Shown here: piece by piece, positions 16,865 through 25,604 of the stretch
Layout of the letters: each line of letters begins with the position of its first letter
How positions within the stretch are numbered: the stretch's first letter is position 1
Made by a program: the position numbers and the translations under genes
Origin: an uncultured Acidimicrobiaceae bacterium
Lineage (GTDB): Bacteria; Actinomycetota; Acidimicrobiia; Spongiisociales; UBA5794
Direction: 5' to 3'
Length of the DNA stretch: 64,000 nt
Assembly: GCA_947259365.1 (NCBI GenBank)
Contig: CAMYMC010000015.1
Span: 1-64,000 of the forward strand
The notes under the pieces: generated by a model
What the model saw: only the letters and a program-made list of their open reading frames with translations
Told to the model about the DNA's origin: nothing
Database searches by the model: none

Positions 16865-18934
16865 TCAGACGAACGCCGACGCGAAGATGAGGCTCACGAT
16901 CGTCATGACCTTGATGACGATGTTCATCGCCGGCCCCGCGGTGTCCTTGAACGGGTCACCGATCGTGTCGCCGACGACCGCGGCCTTGTGCGCCTCCGAG
17001 CCCTTCCCACCGAACGCGCCGCCCTCGATGAACTTCTTCGCGTTGTCCCAGGCCCCTCCGGCGTTCGCCATGAAGATCGCGAGGAGGAAGCCGGAGATGA
17101 GCGCACCGGCGAGGAGGCCGCCGAGTGCCCGCACCGAGATGAAGCCGACAACGAGCGGCAACGCCACCGCCAGCGAGCCGGGGACGAGCATCTCCCGCAG
17201 CGCGGCGGCCGTGGAGATGTCGACGGCCTTGGCGGAGTCGGGGCGGACGCCTTCCTTGCCCTCGAGCAGCCCCGGGATCTCGCGGAACTGACGCCGCACC
17301 TCCTCGATCATCTGGTTCGCCGCTCGCCCGACCGCCTGGATGGTGAGGGCGGCGAACAGGAACGGGAACATCGCGCCGATGAACAGGCCCACCGTCACCG
17401 GGATGTCGAGGATGTCGAGGGTCGCCAGCTCTCCGCCCGCCTCGACGACCGCCTCGCGGAACGTGAAGAAGAGAGCGAGCGCGGTCACCGCGGCCGAGCC
17501 GATGGCGAACCCCTTCGCGACCGCAGCCGTCGTGTTGCCGAGAGCATCGAGGGCGTCGGTCGCCTCGCGAACCTCGGGGGGGAGGTGCGCCATCTCCGCG
17601 ATCCCCCCGGCGTTGTCGGCGATGGGGCCGTAGGCGTCGACCGAGACGGTGATCCCCAGCGTCGACAACACCCCGATGGCGGCCACGGCGATGCCGTAGA
17701 CGCCTCCGCCCTCGAAGGCGAGGTCACCGCCCCAGTACGCCCCGAGCATGCCGAACGCGACCACGACAACCGAGAACGCCGCGGACCGCATGCCCTCGGA
17801 GATCCCGGCGAGGGCGACGGTGGCGGGGCCGGTCTGGGCCTGGCGGGCCACCTCCTTGACGGTCTTGTAGTGGTCGCTCGTGAAGATCTCTGAGATCTGC
17901 CCGATGAGCCAGCCCACCGCGAGCCCGATCACGACGGCGATGACGAGGCCCCACAGGTTGTCGACGCCGCCGACGCCGCCGAACAGCGCAGGCGTCAGCG
18001 CTACGACGCCGACGACGGTCACACCCATCGCCACCCACGTGCCCCGGTGCAGGGCAGCAGCCAGGCTGGCGCCGCCGGGCCGGACGAAGAAGGAGCCGAT
18101 GATCGAGCCTCCCATGCCGAGGGTGGCGATCATGAGCGGGAACAGGAGCGCCTGGCCGAGGAAGTCGCGTCCGGCGAACGCGAACGACGCGAACACGATC
18201 GGGGCGACGAGCGAGCCCACGTACGACTCGAAGAGATCGGCGCCCATCCCGGCGACGTCACCGACGTTGTCGCCGACGTTGTCGGCGATGACGGCAGGGT
18301 TGCGCGGGTCGTCCTCGGGGATGCCCGCCTCGACCTTGCCGACGAGGTCGGCGCCGATGTCGGCAGCCTTCGTGTAGATGCCTCCTCCGACACGAGAGAA
18401 CAGGGCGATGGACGATCCTCCGAGGCCGATGGCGGTGATGATCTGGAACGCGCTCTCGTCCTCGAGGAGCTCGACGAACACGAGGTACCCGAGGGCGAGC
18501 CCGAGAAGCCCGAGACCGGCGACGGTGAATCCCATGACGGCTCCACCACGGAACGCGAGCGGCAGCGCCTCGTCGACGCCGCCTCGCCGGGCGGCCTCGG
18601 TGGTTCTCGCGTTGGCCGCGGTGGCCATCCGCATGCCGATGAACCCGGCGAGCGCCGAGAGCACGGCGCCGAACACGTAGGCGACGGCGCCCCACGGCCG
18701 GCCCCAGTCGAGGAACACGAGGATCAGGGTCGCCAGAACGACGACGAATACAGCGACGGCGGTGTACTCCCGCCGGATGAACGCCATCGCTCCTTCGCGG
18801 ATCGCGCCCATCAGCTCGCGCATCCGGTCGTTCCCGGCATCTGCGGCGTTGACCTCGCGGGCGAAGAAGCCGGCGAGCAACAAGGCGGCGATCGCGATGA
18901 CGATGGCGAGATACAGCCAGATCAGAGGATCCAC
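16865..18934 (-). CDS. hppA: Membrane-bound ion-translocating pyrophosphatase, K+-dependent type
   Basis: The 689-residue protein has about 16 membrane helices and hydrolyses pyrophosphate to pump H+ or Na+. The signature IADNVGDNVGDVAGMGADLFES holds the Mg-PPi ligands. The segment GNTTAAVAKG has Ala where K+-independent enzymes have Lys, so K+ dependence is predicted by the established A/K rule. The pumped ion is not clear from sequence alone. The GTG start follows GGGGAGAG, and TAGACT (18982-18977) is a plausible -10. It lies next to two potassium uptake operons. Confidence 0.95.
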   Translation of the reverse strand: MDPLIWLYLAIVIAIAALLLAGFFAREVNAADAGNDRMRELMGAIREGAMAFIRREYTAVAVFVVVLATLILVFLDWGRPWGAVAYVFGAVLSALAGFIGMRMATAANARTTEAARRGGVDEALPLAFRGGAVMGFTVAGLGLLGLALGYLVFVELLEDESAFQIITAIGLGGSSIALFSRVGGGIYTKAADIGADLVGKVEAGIPEDDPRNPAVIADNVGDNVGDVAGMGADLFESYVGSLVAPIVFASFAFAGRDFLGQALLFPLMIATLGMGGSIIGSFFVRPGGASLAAALHRGTWVAMGVTVVGVVALTPALFGGVGGVDNLWGLVIAVVIGLAVGWLIGQISEIFTSDHYKTVKEVARQAQTGPATVALAGISEGMRSAAFSVVVVAFGMLGAYWGGDLAFEGGGVYGIAVAAIGVLSTLGITVSVDAYGPIADNAGGIAEMAHLPPEVREATDALDALGNTTAAVAKGFAIGSAAVTALALFFTFREAVVEAGGELATLDILDIPVTVGLFIGAMFPFLFAALTIQAVGRAANQMIEEVRRQFREIPGLLEGKEGVRPDSAKAVDISTAAALREMLVPGSLAVALPLVVGFISVRALGGLLAGALISGFLLAIFMANAGGAWDNAKKFIEGGAFGGKGSEAHKAAVVGDTIGDPFKDTAGPAMNIVIKVMTIVSLIFASAFV

Positions 18935-19039
18935 CGGTCTCTCCCCAGGGTCATTGCGTCGTTGTGAGCCGGCGGGAGTCTAGGTCGCCTCCCGAGGCCC
19001 GGACCATGCCACCCCCTCCCCGGCCCCCGCCGGACGGGC

Positions 19040-19588
19040 TCACGCACGCCGAGACCGGCTCGCCCACAGGACGACGGCGAGGCCCAGCAGCACCATCCCG
19101 ACGACGTAGGCGACCGGGTTCGCCTCCTCCTCGAGCGCCCTCCCCAGCCGGACCACGGTGAGGGAGGACACGTCGAGGTAGGACTCACCGCCGCGCTCGG
19201 GGTCGTGGTGGCGCCAGACGCCGACGGCGGAGACGACGGGACCCACCCGCCGGTACCCCCCGGGTCGGTCGAGCTCGAAGGCGACATCGGAAGGGATCCT
19301 GATGCCGACGCCGGTGTTGGCGCCGGTGAGCGCCCCACCCGACGCGACCGGGTCGGCGGCGTACGAATCGTCGTTGAGCTGGGCCCACACGGTCCCGCCG
19401 GAGCGCACGCCGTAGTCGCCGACGAGCTCGCCGACGAGCTCGATCTCGACCCCCGAGAGCGCGGCGCTGCGCTCGATGAGCTCGGGGACGGGAACCGTCT
19501 CCTGCGCCGCCGCCGGAGGCGCCGCGCCCGCCATCACCCAAGCGGCGGCGAGGACGGCGACGAAGGGTGTGAAGATCCCGCGCTTCAT
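19040..19588 (-). CDS. Exported, C-terminally anchored OB-fold-like protein of Trk operon
   Basis: The 182-residue protein has an N-terminal signal sequence ending near AAPPAAAQ. A beta-rich domain follows with VEIELVGELVGDYG and TVWAQLNDDSY, resembling OB-fold secreted proteins. One membrane helix near the C-terminus precedes a basic tail (ASRSRRA). No function is known to me. It is the last gene of the operon and overlaps trkH by ATGA, suggesting a periplasmic or extracytoplasmic accessory of the potassium transporter. The ORF track only shows it inside a 647-residue shadow ORF. Confidence 0.72.
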   Translation of the reverse strand: MKRGIFTPFVAVLAAAWVMAGAAPPAAAQETVPVPELIERSAALSGVEIELVGELVGDYGVRSGGTVWAQLNDDSYAADPVASGGALTGANTGVGIRIPSDVAFELDRPGGYRRVGPVVSAVGVWRHHDPERGGESYLDVSSLTVVRLGRALEEEANPVAYVVGMVLLGLAVVLWASRSRRA

Positions 19589-21081
19589 CGGCCCCTCACC
19601 CACGCCACGAAGAACCCGAAGAGGGCGAACACCGCGACGAACTCGAGGCGGCCCGCCCACATCTGGAGGATGTACGTCACCTCGAGGAGCACCGGCATCG
19701 CCGCGTCGGTCACCCCGACCGACAGACCCACCGAGGCGCCGGCGCTCACCGACTCGAACAGAGCGTGATCGAGCGGGATCCCGTAGGCGAGGCCGACCCC
19801 GGCCCCGATGAAGAAGAGAGCAACGTAGAGCAGCGAGACCGTCATGACCGTCTGGGACAACTCGGCGGTGAGGTGCTTTCGGCCCGATTGCACGTACCCC
19901 GAGCCCACCACGGCCCCCTCCGGGAGAAGCACCCGCTTCACCTGGTTCGTGATCGTCTTGAACGTCAGCCCTATCCGAAGCGCCTTGACGCCTCCCGACG
20001 TCGACGACCCCATCCCGCCCAGCGCCATCGCGATCGCCATCCCACCGAACGCGAGCCCGCCCCACGTGGCGAGCTCGCCGGCGGGCACGGTGGCGAAGCC
20101 GGTCCCGGTGTGTGCCGAGAGCACCTGGAAGAAGCCCTGTCTGGTGAGGCCGAAGACCGACGTGTAGACCCCGGTGGCGGCGAGGCCGAGGAGGGTGATG
20201 GCGAGCGTGAGCCCGAACGTCGTGAGGATCGTTCGGGTCTCGAGGTTGGCGAGCACCTCGCGCCCCCGCCGCCTCCAGAGGGCGTAGTGGACCCCGAACG
20301 AGAGCGCGCCGGCCACCATGAGGACGGCGGCGACGCTCTCGAAGACGGCAGAGTGGTAGTAGCCGAGACTCGTGCTCTGGGGCGTGAAGCCCCCGGTGTC
20401 GAAGCCTGCGAAGAACACGAGCAGGCCGTGAAAGACGGCGCGGCGGATCCCGAAGCCGAGGACGGCGACGCCGACGAAGGACAGCACCGCGACACCGGCG
20501 ATGAGGTGGGCGAGGGCGACGGCCCAGATGAACCGCGCCGTCGACGTCACCGAGGGGAAGATCCGCTCGTCGCGTGCCTCCCCGTAGTACAGCGTGAGCC
20601 CGCCGCCCGCGGCGAACAGGGACAGCGCGGCGATGATGATCCCCTGGCCGCCGAGGAAGTGCAGCCAGTGCCTCCAGAAGTTCAGGGAGGAGGCGAGGTG
20701 ATCGAGATCGTGGACGAGGGTGAGGCCCGTCGTCGTCAGCCCCGACATCGCGTCGAAGAACGCGTCGAGAGGGTCGGCGAAGTGACCGGAGAGGGCGAAC
20801 GGAATCGATCCGATGGCGGGGACGAGAAGCCACACCAGCGCGACGACGACCATGCCGTGGCTCCACTCGAGCCGTCGGGTCGATGGCGCCAGGCGGATGC
20901 CAGCGAAACCGAGGACGGCGAAGACCCCCACCATGACGAGGAATGAGCCGAGCGGGTGCCATTCCCCGGCGGCGGCAGCCCACACGACCGGCACGAGCCC
21001 GGTGAGAGCGACGACGACGAAGATGCGCCCCAAGAAGAACCCGATGGTGCGGAAGTCCTCGCCGGTGGGCCGGATCAGCAC
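19585..21081 (-). CDS. trkH: TrkH-family potassium uptake channel subunit (system 1)
   Basis: The 498-residue protein is built of four M1-P-M2 repeats. The selectivity-filter glycines are visible in LTTTGLT, FDTGGFT, HTGTGFA and ASVGLSV, and the intramembrane loop is GGMGSSTSGGVK. It forms the K+-conducting membrane subunit controlled by TrkA/KtrA-type RCK proteins encoded just upstream. The GTG at 21081 lies one base after the stop of the 53-residue membrane peptide, so translation is coupled. Confidence 0.92.
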   Translation of the reverse strand: MLIRPTGEDFRTIGFFLGRIFVVVALTGLVPVVWAAAAGEWHPLGSFLVMVGVFAVLGFAGIRLAPSTRRLEWSHGMVVVALVWLLVPAIGSIPFALSGHFADPLDAFFDAMSGLTTTGLTLVHDLDHLASSLNFWRHWLHFLGGQGIIIAALSLFAAGGGLTLYYGEARDERIFPSVTSTARFIWAVALAHLIAGVAVLSFVGVAVLGFGIRRAVFHGLLVFFAGFDTGGFTPQSTSLGYYHSAVFESVAAVLMVAGALSFGVHYALWRRRGREVLANLETRTILTTFGLTLAITLLGLAATGVYTSVFGLTRQGFFQVLSAHTGTGFATVPAGELATWGGLAFGGMAIAMALGGMGSSTSGGVKALRIGLTFKTITNQVKRVLLPEGAVVGSGYVQSGRKHLTAELSQTVMTVSLLYVALFFIGAGVGLAYGIPLDHALFESVSAGASVGLSVGVTDAAMPVLLEVTYILQMWAGRLEFVAVFALFGFFVAWVRGR

Positions 21082-21082
21082 G

Positions 21083-21244
21083 TCACACCAGGACCAGGAT
21101 CATCGCGGCGATAACGAGGGCGACGAGGGCGACGATCGCGACGATGACCGCCTCGACGAGAAAGCTCGTGGTTCCGCCGATGACGCCGTGCCAACGGTCG
21201 GAACGCCGGCGAGGCCTGTCCTCATCCACCGTCTCACTCACCAT
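21083..21244 (-). CDS. Small single-pass membrane protein in Trk operon (53 aa)
   Basis: This gene is too short for the ORF track. It reads MVSETVDEDRPRRRSDRW followed by a hydrophobic helix rich in Val, Ala, Ile and Leu that reaches the C-terminus. The ATG at 21244 overlaps the end of the trkA-like gene by 11 bp in another frame, and the TGA lies one base before the trkH start. It thus bridges the two Trk genes without a gap. Charged N-terminus plus one helix suggests a cytoplasmic-N membrane peptide, analogous in size to KdpF, though no homology is claimed. An alternative start is the GTG at 21241. Confidence 0.68.
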   Translation of the reverse strand: MVSETVDEDRPRRRSDRWHGVIGGTTSFLVEAVIVAIVALVALVIAAMILVLV

Positions 21245-21893
21245 CCGCGAAGCGGTCGAACGCCTCTGCGAATGCGGCCTCGTTCTCGACGCTCGTCACC
21301 GCCATCACCCGATCTCCGGGCTCGAGGACGGTGTCGGCGTTGGGCACCGCGACGCTGTCGCCCCTCGTCACGGTGACGAGGATCGACGGCACCGGCAGGT
21401 CGAGCTCGGCGAGAGGTTTGGCGGGGAAGCCCTCGGGGACGATCCGCTCGACGAGGCTGACCTGGCCGCCGCCGATCAACGCGACGCGCTCGAGGTCATG
21501 AACCTCGATCTCGCTGGAGATGACCCGCGCCATGAGGTCGGTCACGCCGACCACGGGCACGCCCAGCGCCTCGAACGTGGGGCGGTTCCTGGGGTCGTTG
21601 AGACGGGCGAGGAGGTTGCGAGCCCCCTTCGTCCCCCCGAGCTGGCAAGCGACGAGGTTCACTTCGTCGTGACCGGTGACTCCGAGCACCCAGTCGGCAC
21701 GGTCGACGTCGGCGGCCTCGAGCAGCCGCACGTCGGTGCCGTCACCGGAGAACACCAGCAGGTCGCGGATGTCGCTCAGCTCCGCCACACGGCGGGTGTC
21801 GATCTCGATGAGCGCGACGACGTGACCCGCCTCGAGGAGCTCGCGGGCGAGGTACGAGCCCACCTTGCCCCCGCCGACGAGCACGACCCGCAT
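21234..21893 (-). CDS. TrkA/KtrA-like RCK regulator of potassium uptake (b)
   Basis: The 219-residue protein has an RCK_N Rossmann domain (VVLVGGGKVGSYLA, then LIEID and FSGDGTD) and an RCK_C domain near residues 140-215 ending in GDRVMAVTS. It binds nucleotides and gates TrkH. Length equals half of a classical TrkA, so two such subunits or a mixture with the upstream paralogue would form the ring. It overlaps the upstream paralogue by one base (TGATG). Confidence 0.9.
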   Translation of the reverse strand: MRVVLVGGGKVGSYLARELLEAGHVVALIEIDTRRVAELSDIRDLLVFSGDGTDVRLLEAADVDRADWVLGVTGHDEVNLVACQLGGTKGARNLLARLNDPRNRPTFEALGVPVVGVTDLMARVISSEIEVHDLERVALIGGGQVSLVERIVPEGFPAKPLAELDLPVPSILVTVTRGDSVAVPNADTVLEPGDRVMAVTSVENEAAFAEAFDRFADGE

Positions 21894-22546
21894 CAGCCGC
21901 CGTCCTCGATGAAGCGGCGGATCTTGTCCCGGGACCCGAGCCGGGTGGCAGCGACGACGAGGTCACCCTCGCGCAGCTCGAACTCGCGACCGGGCACGTA
22001 CGTGCGCGATCCGCGCCGGACCGCGGCGACGCGCACCGCGTCCTCGACCTCGAAATCGGCTACCAGCACCTGGTTGGCGGAGGCTCCGAGCGTCATCTCG
22101 ACGATCTCGACGTCGCCGCCGGAGAACGTCACGTGGTAGTGGAACTCGTCGTCGAGGATGTCCTCGTGGATGACGCGGGACACCAGCTTGGCGCCGGCAA
22201 CGTACCGGATGCCCAGGGCGCGGTACGACTCGGCGCGCGCCGGGTCGTCGAGACGAGCGATCGACTTGGGGACCTCGAAGACGAGGGTGGCGAGCTGGAC
22301 GGCCATGAGGTTGGCGTTGTCCGAGCTCGTCGCCGCCACGAAGACGTCGGCGAGTTCGACGCCGGCGTCGCGCAGTGCAGCCATGTCGTAGGCGAGCCCG
22401 GGGTGCGTCGTTCCGTCGAAGGCGCTGCCGAGCGCGGCGAACGCCTCAGGCGACGAGTCGATGACCGACACGTCGTGGCGCTCTTCCGCGAGCGATAGGG
22501 CAAGGTCGCTCCCGACCCGGCCGCAGCCGGCGATGACGATGCGCAC
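21893..22546 (-). CDS. TrkA/KtrA-like RCK regulator of potassium uptake (a)
   Basis: The 217-residue protein has the dinucleotide motif IAGCGRVGSDLA and a C-terminal RCK_C domain (REGDLVVAATR). It is a diverged paralogue of the next gene; together they replace one double-length TrkA. The GTG at 22546 has a strong GAGAGGA site, so the longer track ORF is rejected. TAAGCT at 22577-22572 is a likely -10, which makes this the first gene of a separate five-gene operon: RCK-RCK-membrane peptide-trkH-OB protein. Confidence 0.88.
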   Translation of the reverse strand: MRIVIAGCGRVGSDLALSLAEERHDVSVIDSSPEAFAALGSAFDGTTHPGLAYDMAALRDAGVELADVFVAATSSDNANLMAVQLATLVFEVPKSIARLDDPARAESYRALGIRYVAGAKLVSRVIHEDILDDEFHYHVTFSGGDVEIVEMTLGASANQVLVADFEVEDAVRVAAVRRGSRTYVPGREFELREGDLVVAATRLGSRDKIRRFIEDGG

Positions 22547-22571
22547 GAGGTCCTCTCGTCTCGGGCGGCGA

Positions 22572-22577
22572 AGCTTA
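22572..22577 (-). promoter_or_regulatory. Probable -10 box of RCK-trkH operon
   Basis: TAAGCT on the minus strand lies about 26 nt before the GTG at 22546, in the 103-bp gap after the second trkH. It indicates independent transcription of the five-gene operon. No -35 is recognisable. Confidence 0.35.
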
Positions 22578-22597
22578 TCCCGACGGCGGCTCGCCCC

Positions 22598-22623
22598 GGT
22601 GCCGCGACCGCTCGTCCGGCACC
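22598..22623 (-). terminator. Hairpin after second trkH gene
   Basis: A 7-bp stem (GGTGCCG/CGGCACC) with a 12-nt loop lies 27 nt after the stop at 22650. There is no T-tract, so termination is uncertain. Confidence 0.3.
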
Positions 22624-22649
22624 CTCTCGGGCCCACCGTCGGCGGGGCG

Positions 22650-24107
22650 TTACCTCCGCCACAGCTCCCGGGTGAAGAGGAGGAGGACGGGGAAGATCTC
22701 GAGCCGGCCGACGATCATGAGGAACGACAAGACCCATTTGCCTGCCGCAGGCACGGCGAGGTAGTTCGAGGTCGGTCCCACAGAGTCGAGTCCCGGCCCG
22801 AAGTTCCCCAGCGACGACGCCACTGCCGAGACCGACGTGAGGGCGCTCACCCCCGTCCCGGTGGCGTCGGCGATGATGCCGAACACGAGCGTGCCGGTCA
22901 TGAAGATGAACATGTAGAACAAGAAGAACGCCTGGACCGACTCGACGATGGCGTCGCTGACCGTGTCGGAGCCGAAACGGGTGAGGAACATGCCCCTTGG
23001 GTGGATGACCCGCCGCAGGTCGGCCCGCGATGCCTGGAAGAGCACACCGAGCCGGTAGGGCTTCACCGAACCGCCGGTCGAGCCGGACATGCCCCCGACG
23101 AACATGAGCCCGAGCACGAGCAGCTGCAGCGCCGGAACCCACGACCCGAAGTCAGCGGTCGCATACCCGGTCGTCGTCACCACCGAGACGGTCGTGAACA
23201 CCGAGTCGCGGATCGTCGTCGAGACCGGGCCACCCCACAGGCCGACGATCATGACGACCGAGGCCGCGAGCATGATCGCCGCGTAGAGCTTGAACTCGGC
23301 GTTGCGGAGGTACTCGGCGGGCCGGCGCAGCGCCCGGAAGTGCAGCGCGAACGACGACCCGGCCAGCACCATGAAGAGCACGGCGATCCACTGCGAATAC
23401 GCGTTGAACGCCCCCAATGATCCGGCGTCGGTGCTGAAGCCCCCGGTCGACATCGTCGTGAAGGCATGGGCGACGGCTTCGAAGAGGGTCATGTCGCCGG
23501 CGCCGCCGAGCCACAGCAACGCCACCTGGGCGAGGGTGAGCCCCAGGTACACGTACCAGAGCCGCTTGGCGGTCTCGCGAAACCGCGGGGTGAGGCGGTC
23601 CGGCGCCGGTCCGGGCGCCTCGGCCCTCGCCAACTGGACGCCTCCGACGCCGAGGAGCGGGAGGATCGCGATCGAGAGCACGATGATGCCCATCCCCCCC
23701 ATCCACTGGGTCATGCCCCGCCACATGAGCACCCCGTGGCCGAGGACGGCGGGGTCGGGGACGACGGAGGCCCCCGTTGTCGTGAACCCGGCTGCGGTTT
23801 CGAAGAACGCATCGGTGACGTTGGTGATCGCGCCCGTGAAGAGGTACGGCACCATGCCGAACGCGGAGATCGCGAACCACGAGAGGCCGACGGCGGCAAA
23901 GCCCTCGCGCGGTCTCAGCTCGCCCGGCCGGTCCCACGCCCTCCACGCGACGAGACCGGCCGCCGTGGTGAGGAGGGCGGCGAGGACGAACCACCCGACG
24001 TCGTCCCACTCCCGGTAGATCGCCGCCGTCGCCGCGGGCAGGAGCATGGCGGCGCCGACCGAGGCGACGACGACGCCGACGATGTGGAAGACGTGCCGCC
24101 GCTTCAT
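22650..24107 (-). CDS. trkH: TrkH-family potassium uptake channel subunit (system 2)
   Basis: The 485-residue protein has the four pore repeats typical of TrkH/KtrB: GFTTTGAS, STGGFST, VTTTGYAT and SSLGNFGPG. It also has the gating loop GGMSGSTGGSVKPYR and a basic C-terminal end. It differs clearly from the other TrkH in this window (system 1). The gene lies 58 bp after the double-domain TrkA, forming a trkA-trkH pair on the same strand. The spacer 24108-24165 contains short CATCATCAG repeats and nothing else. Confidence 0.93.
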   Translation of the reverse strand: MKRRHVFHIVGVVVASVGAAMLLPAATAAIYREWDDVGWFVLAALLTTAAGLVAWRAWDRPGELRPREGFAAVGLSWFAISAFGMVPYLFTGAITNVTDAFFETAAGFTTTGASVVPDPAVLGHGVLMWRGMTQWMGGMGIIVLSIAILPLLGVGGVQLARAEAPGPAPDRLTPRFRETAKRLWYVYLGLTLAQVALLWLGGAGDMTLFEAVAHAFTTMSTGGFSTDAGSLGAFNAYSQWIAVLFMVLAGSSFALHFRALRRPAEYLRNAEFKLYAAIMLAASVVMIVGLWGGPVSTTIRDSVFTTVSVVTTTGYATADFGSWVPALQLLVLGLMFVGGMSGSTGGSVKPYRLGVLFQASRADLRRVIHPRGMFLTRFGSDTVSDAIVESVQAFFLFYMFIFMTGTLVFGIIADATGTGVSALTSVSAVASSLGNFGPGLDSVGPTSNYLAVPAAGKWVLSFLMIVGRLEIFPVLLLFTRELWRR

Positions 24108-24165
24108 CAGGCGGCGGCTCCCGCGCCTGCACCGGGAGGCCGCGGAGGCAGCATCATCAGCATCA

Positions 24166-25494
24166 TCAGCCGGAGAGCTTCTCGACCTCGGGGATGCCGG
24201 CGGGCAACGCGATGACGATGAGCCGGTCGCCGACCTCGATGACCGTCTCGCCGCGCGGCACGAACGCGTCCCGGCCGCGAACGACGCCGCCGATGATCAA
24301 CGAGCGGGGCAACCGGAGCTCGGCGAGCGTCTTGCCGGCAGCCGGCGAGGAGCGGCCGACCTGGAGCTCGATGGCCTCGGCATCGGAGTCCTGGAACGTC
24401 GCCACGGAGTGGATCCGTCCCCGGCGAACGAAGCGGAGAATCTGGCTCGCCGCGGACAGGCGGCTCGACACCCCGCCGTCGATGCCGACGCCGGGCAGCA
24501 TGGTGACGAGGTCCAGCCTGTGGAACCGGGCAACGGTCGTTTCGGCCCCGAGCGCCTTGCCCACGAGGCACCCGAGGATGTTGACCTCGTCCCAGCCGGT
24601 GAGGGCGAGGATGACGTCGGTGTTGCCGGCGCCCTCGGATCGCAGCACCCGGGTGTCGGTGGGGTCGCCGTGAACGCAGATCACGTTGGGGTGGGACTCG
24701 GCGAGTTTCCGGATGCGGTCGGCGTCCTGGTCGATGAGGATGGTCTGGATCCCCTCGTCGGCGACCTTCTGCGCGGTGAGGCGGGCAACGCGGGTGGCGC
24801 CGAGGATCATCACCTTCTTGGCGGGACGATCCTGCCAGCCGAGGAGCTCCATCGCCTCCGCTGCCTTGTCGGTCTCGGCCATGATCAGGACGTGATCGCC
24901 GGGCAACAGCTCGCTCGAGCCTCTGGCGATGAGGGTTTCGCCGTTGCGGATGATCGCCACCACGACCCAGGTCCATCCCGAGACCTGGTCCTTGAGCTCG
25001 CCGAGAGTGAGCCCGGTCACGGGGGCATCATCGGCGATGTACCCGCCGATGAGATCGAGCCGTCCGTCGGCGAACTCGATGACCTCCGAGACGCCGCCCT
25101 GCTGGATCAACAGCAACAATTCGTTCGCCGTCGCCTCTCCCGGGTCGATGAGGAGGTCGACGCCGAGCGCCTCCGCCTCGCCGAGGAGCTGGTCGTCCTC
25201 CACCCTGGCGACGCGCCTCGGTACGCCGAACCGCGCCCCGGCATGGGCGGCGAGGACATTGACGGCGTCGGAGCTCGTGACCGCGATGAGCAGGTCGGCA
25301 CGCCTGAGCCCGGCTTCGTCCAGTGTCGCCGGGTTCGCCCCGTTGCCGTGGATGACGAGGCAGTCGACCTCGTTCTGTAACTCGGCCGCGCGCGCTTCGT
25401 CGGACTCGACGACGACGACGTCCTGGCCTTCGGCGGACAGCCGCTCGGCGAGGTAGGAGCCGACGGCCCCGGCCCCGATGATGACGATCCTCAT
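24166..25494 (-). CDS. trkA: Trk system potassium uptake protein TrkA
   Basis: The 442-residue protein is a tandem of two RCK units. The first begins MRIVIIGAGAVGSYLAE with an acidic nucleotide-binding residue in VVVESD. The second begins KVMILGATRVARL with LIDQD. Each is followed by an RCK_C domain. This is full-length TrkA, the NAD(H)/ATP-binding regulator of TrkH. The ATG at 25494 follows GGAG at unusually short spacing, and TAACGT at 25537-25532 is a plausible -10. Confidence 0.94.
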   Translation of the reverse strand: MRIVIIGAGAVGSYLAERLSAEGQDVVVVESDEARAAELQNEVDCLVIHGNGANPATLDEAGLRRADLLIAVTSSDAVNVLAAHAGARFGVPRRVARVEDDQLLGEAEALGVDLLIDPGEATANELLLLIQQGGVSEVIEFADGRLDLIGGYIADDAPVTGLTLGELKDQVSGWTWVVVAIIRNGETLIARGSSELLPGDHVLIMAETDKAAEAMELLGWQDRPAKKVMILGATRVARLTAQKVADEGIQTILIDQDADRIRKLAESHPNVICVHGDPTDTRVLRSEGAGNTDVILALTGWDEVNILGCLVGKALGAETTVARFHRLDLVTMLPGVGIDGGVSSRLSAASQILRFVRRGRIHSVATFQDSDAEAIELQVGRSSPAAGKTLAELRLPRSLIIGGVVRGRDAFVPRGETVIEVGDRLIVIALPAGIPEVEKLSG

Positions 25495-25590
25495 CGCTCC
25501 ACCAGCGTGCCTCGCGGGAAGTTGGTAGGAGACGTTAGTCCCCCCCGGGCGCCGTTCCGTATCGTGACTGGCCGAATCCCGGCCGCTGGG

Positions 25591-25604
25591 TACCATCCCA
25601 CGCC
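25591..25604 (+). promoter_or_regulatory. Leaderless-type -10 box of LCP gene
   Basis: TACCAT (25591-25596) ends 8 nt before the GTG start and there is no ribosome site, so transcription probably starts at or next to the start codon. Confidence 0.45.

Noticed and set aside
24150-24170. CATCATCAG short repeat in the trkA-trkH gap as a CRISPR or regulatory array
   Set aside because: Two or three imperfect short units, no spacers, explained by local simple sequence.
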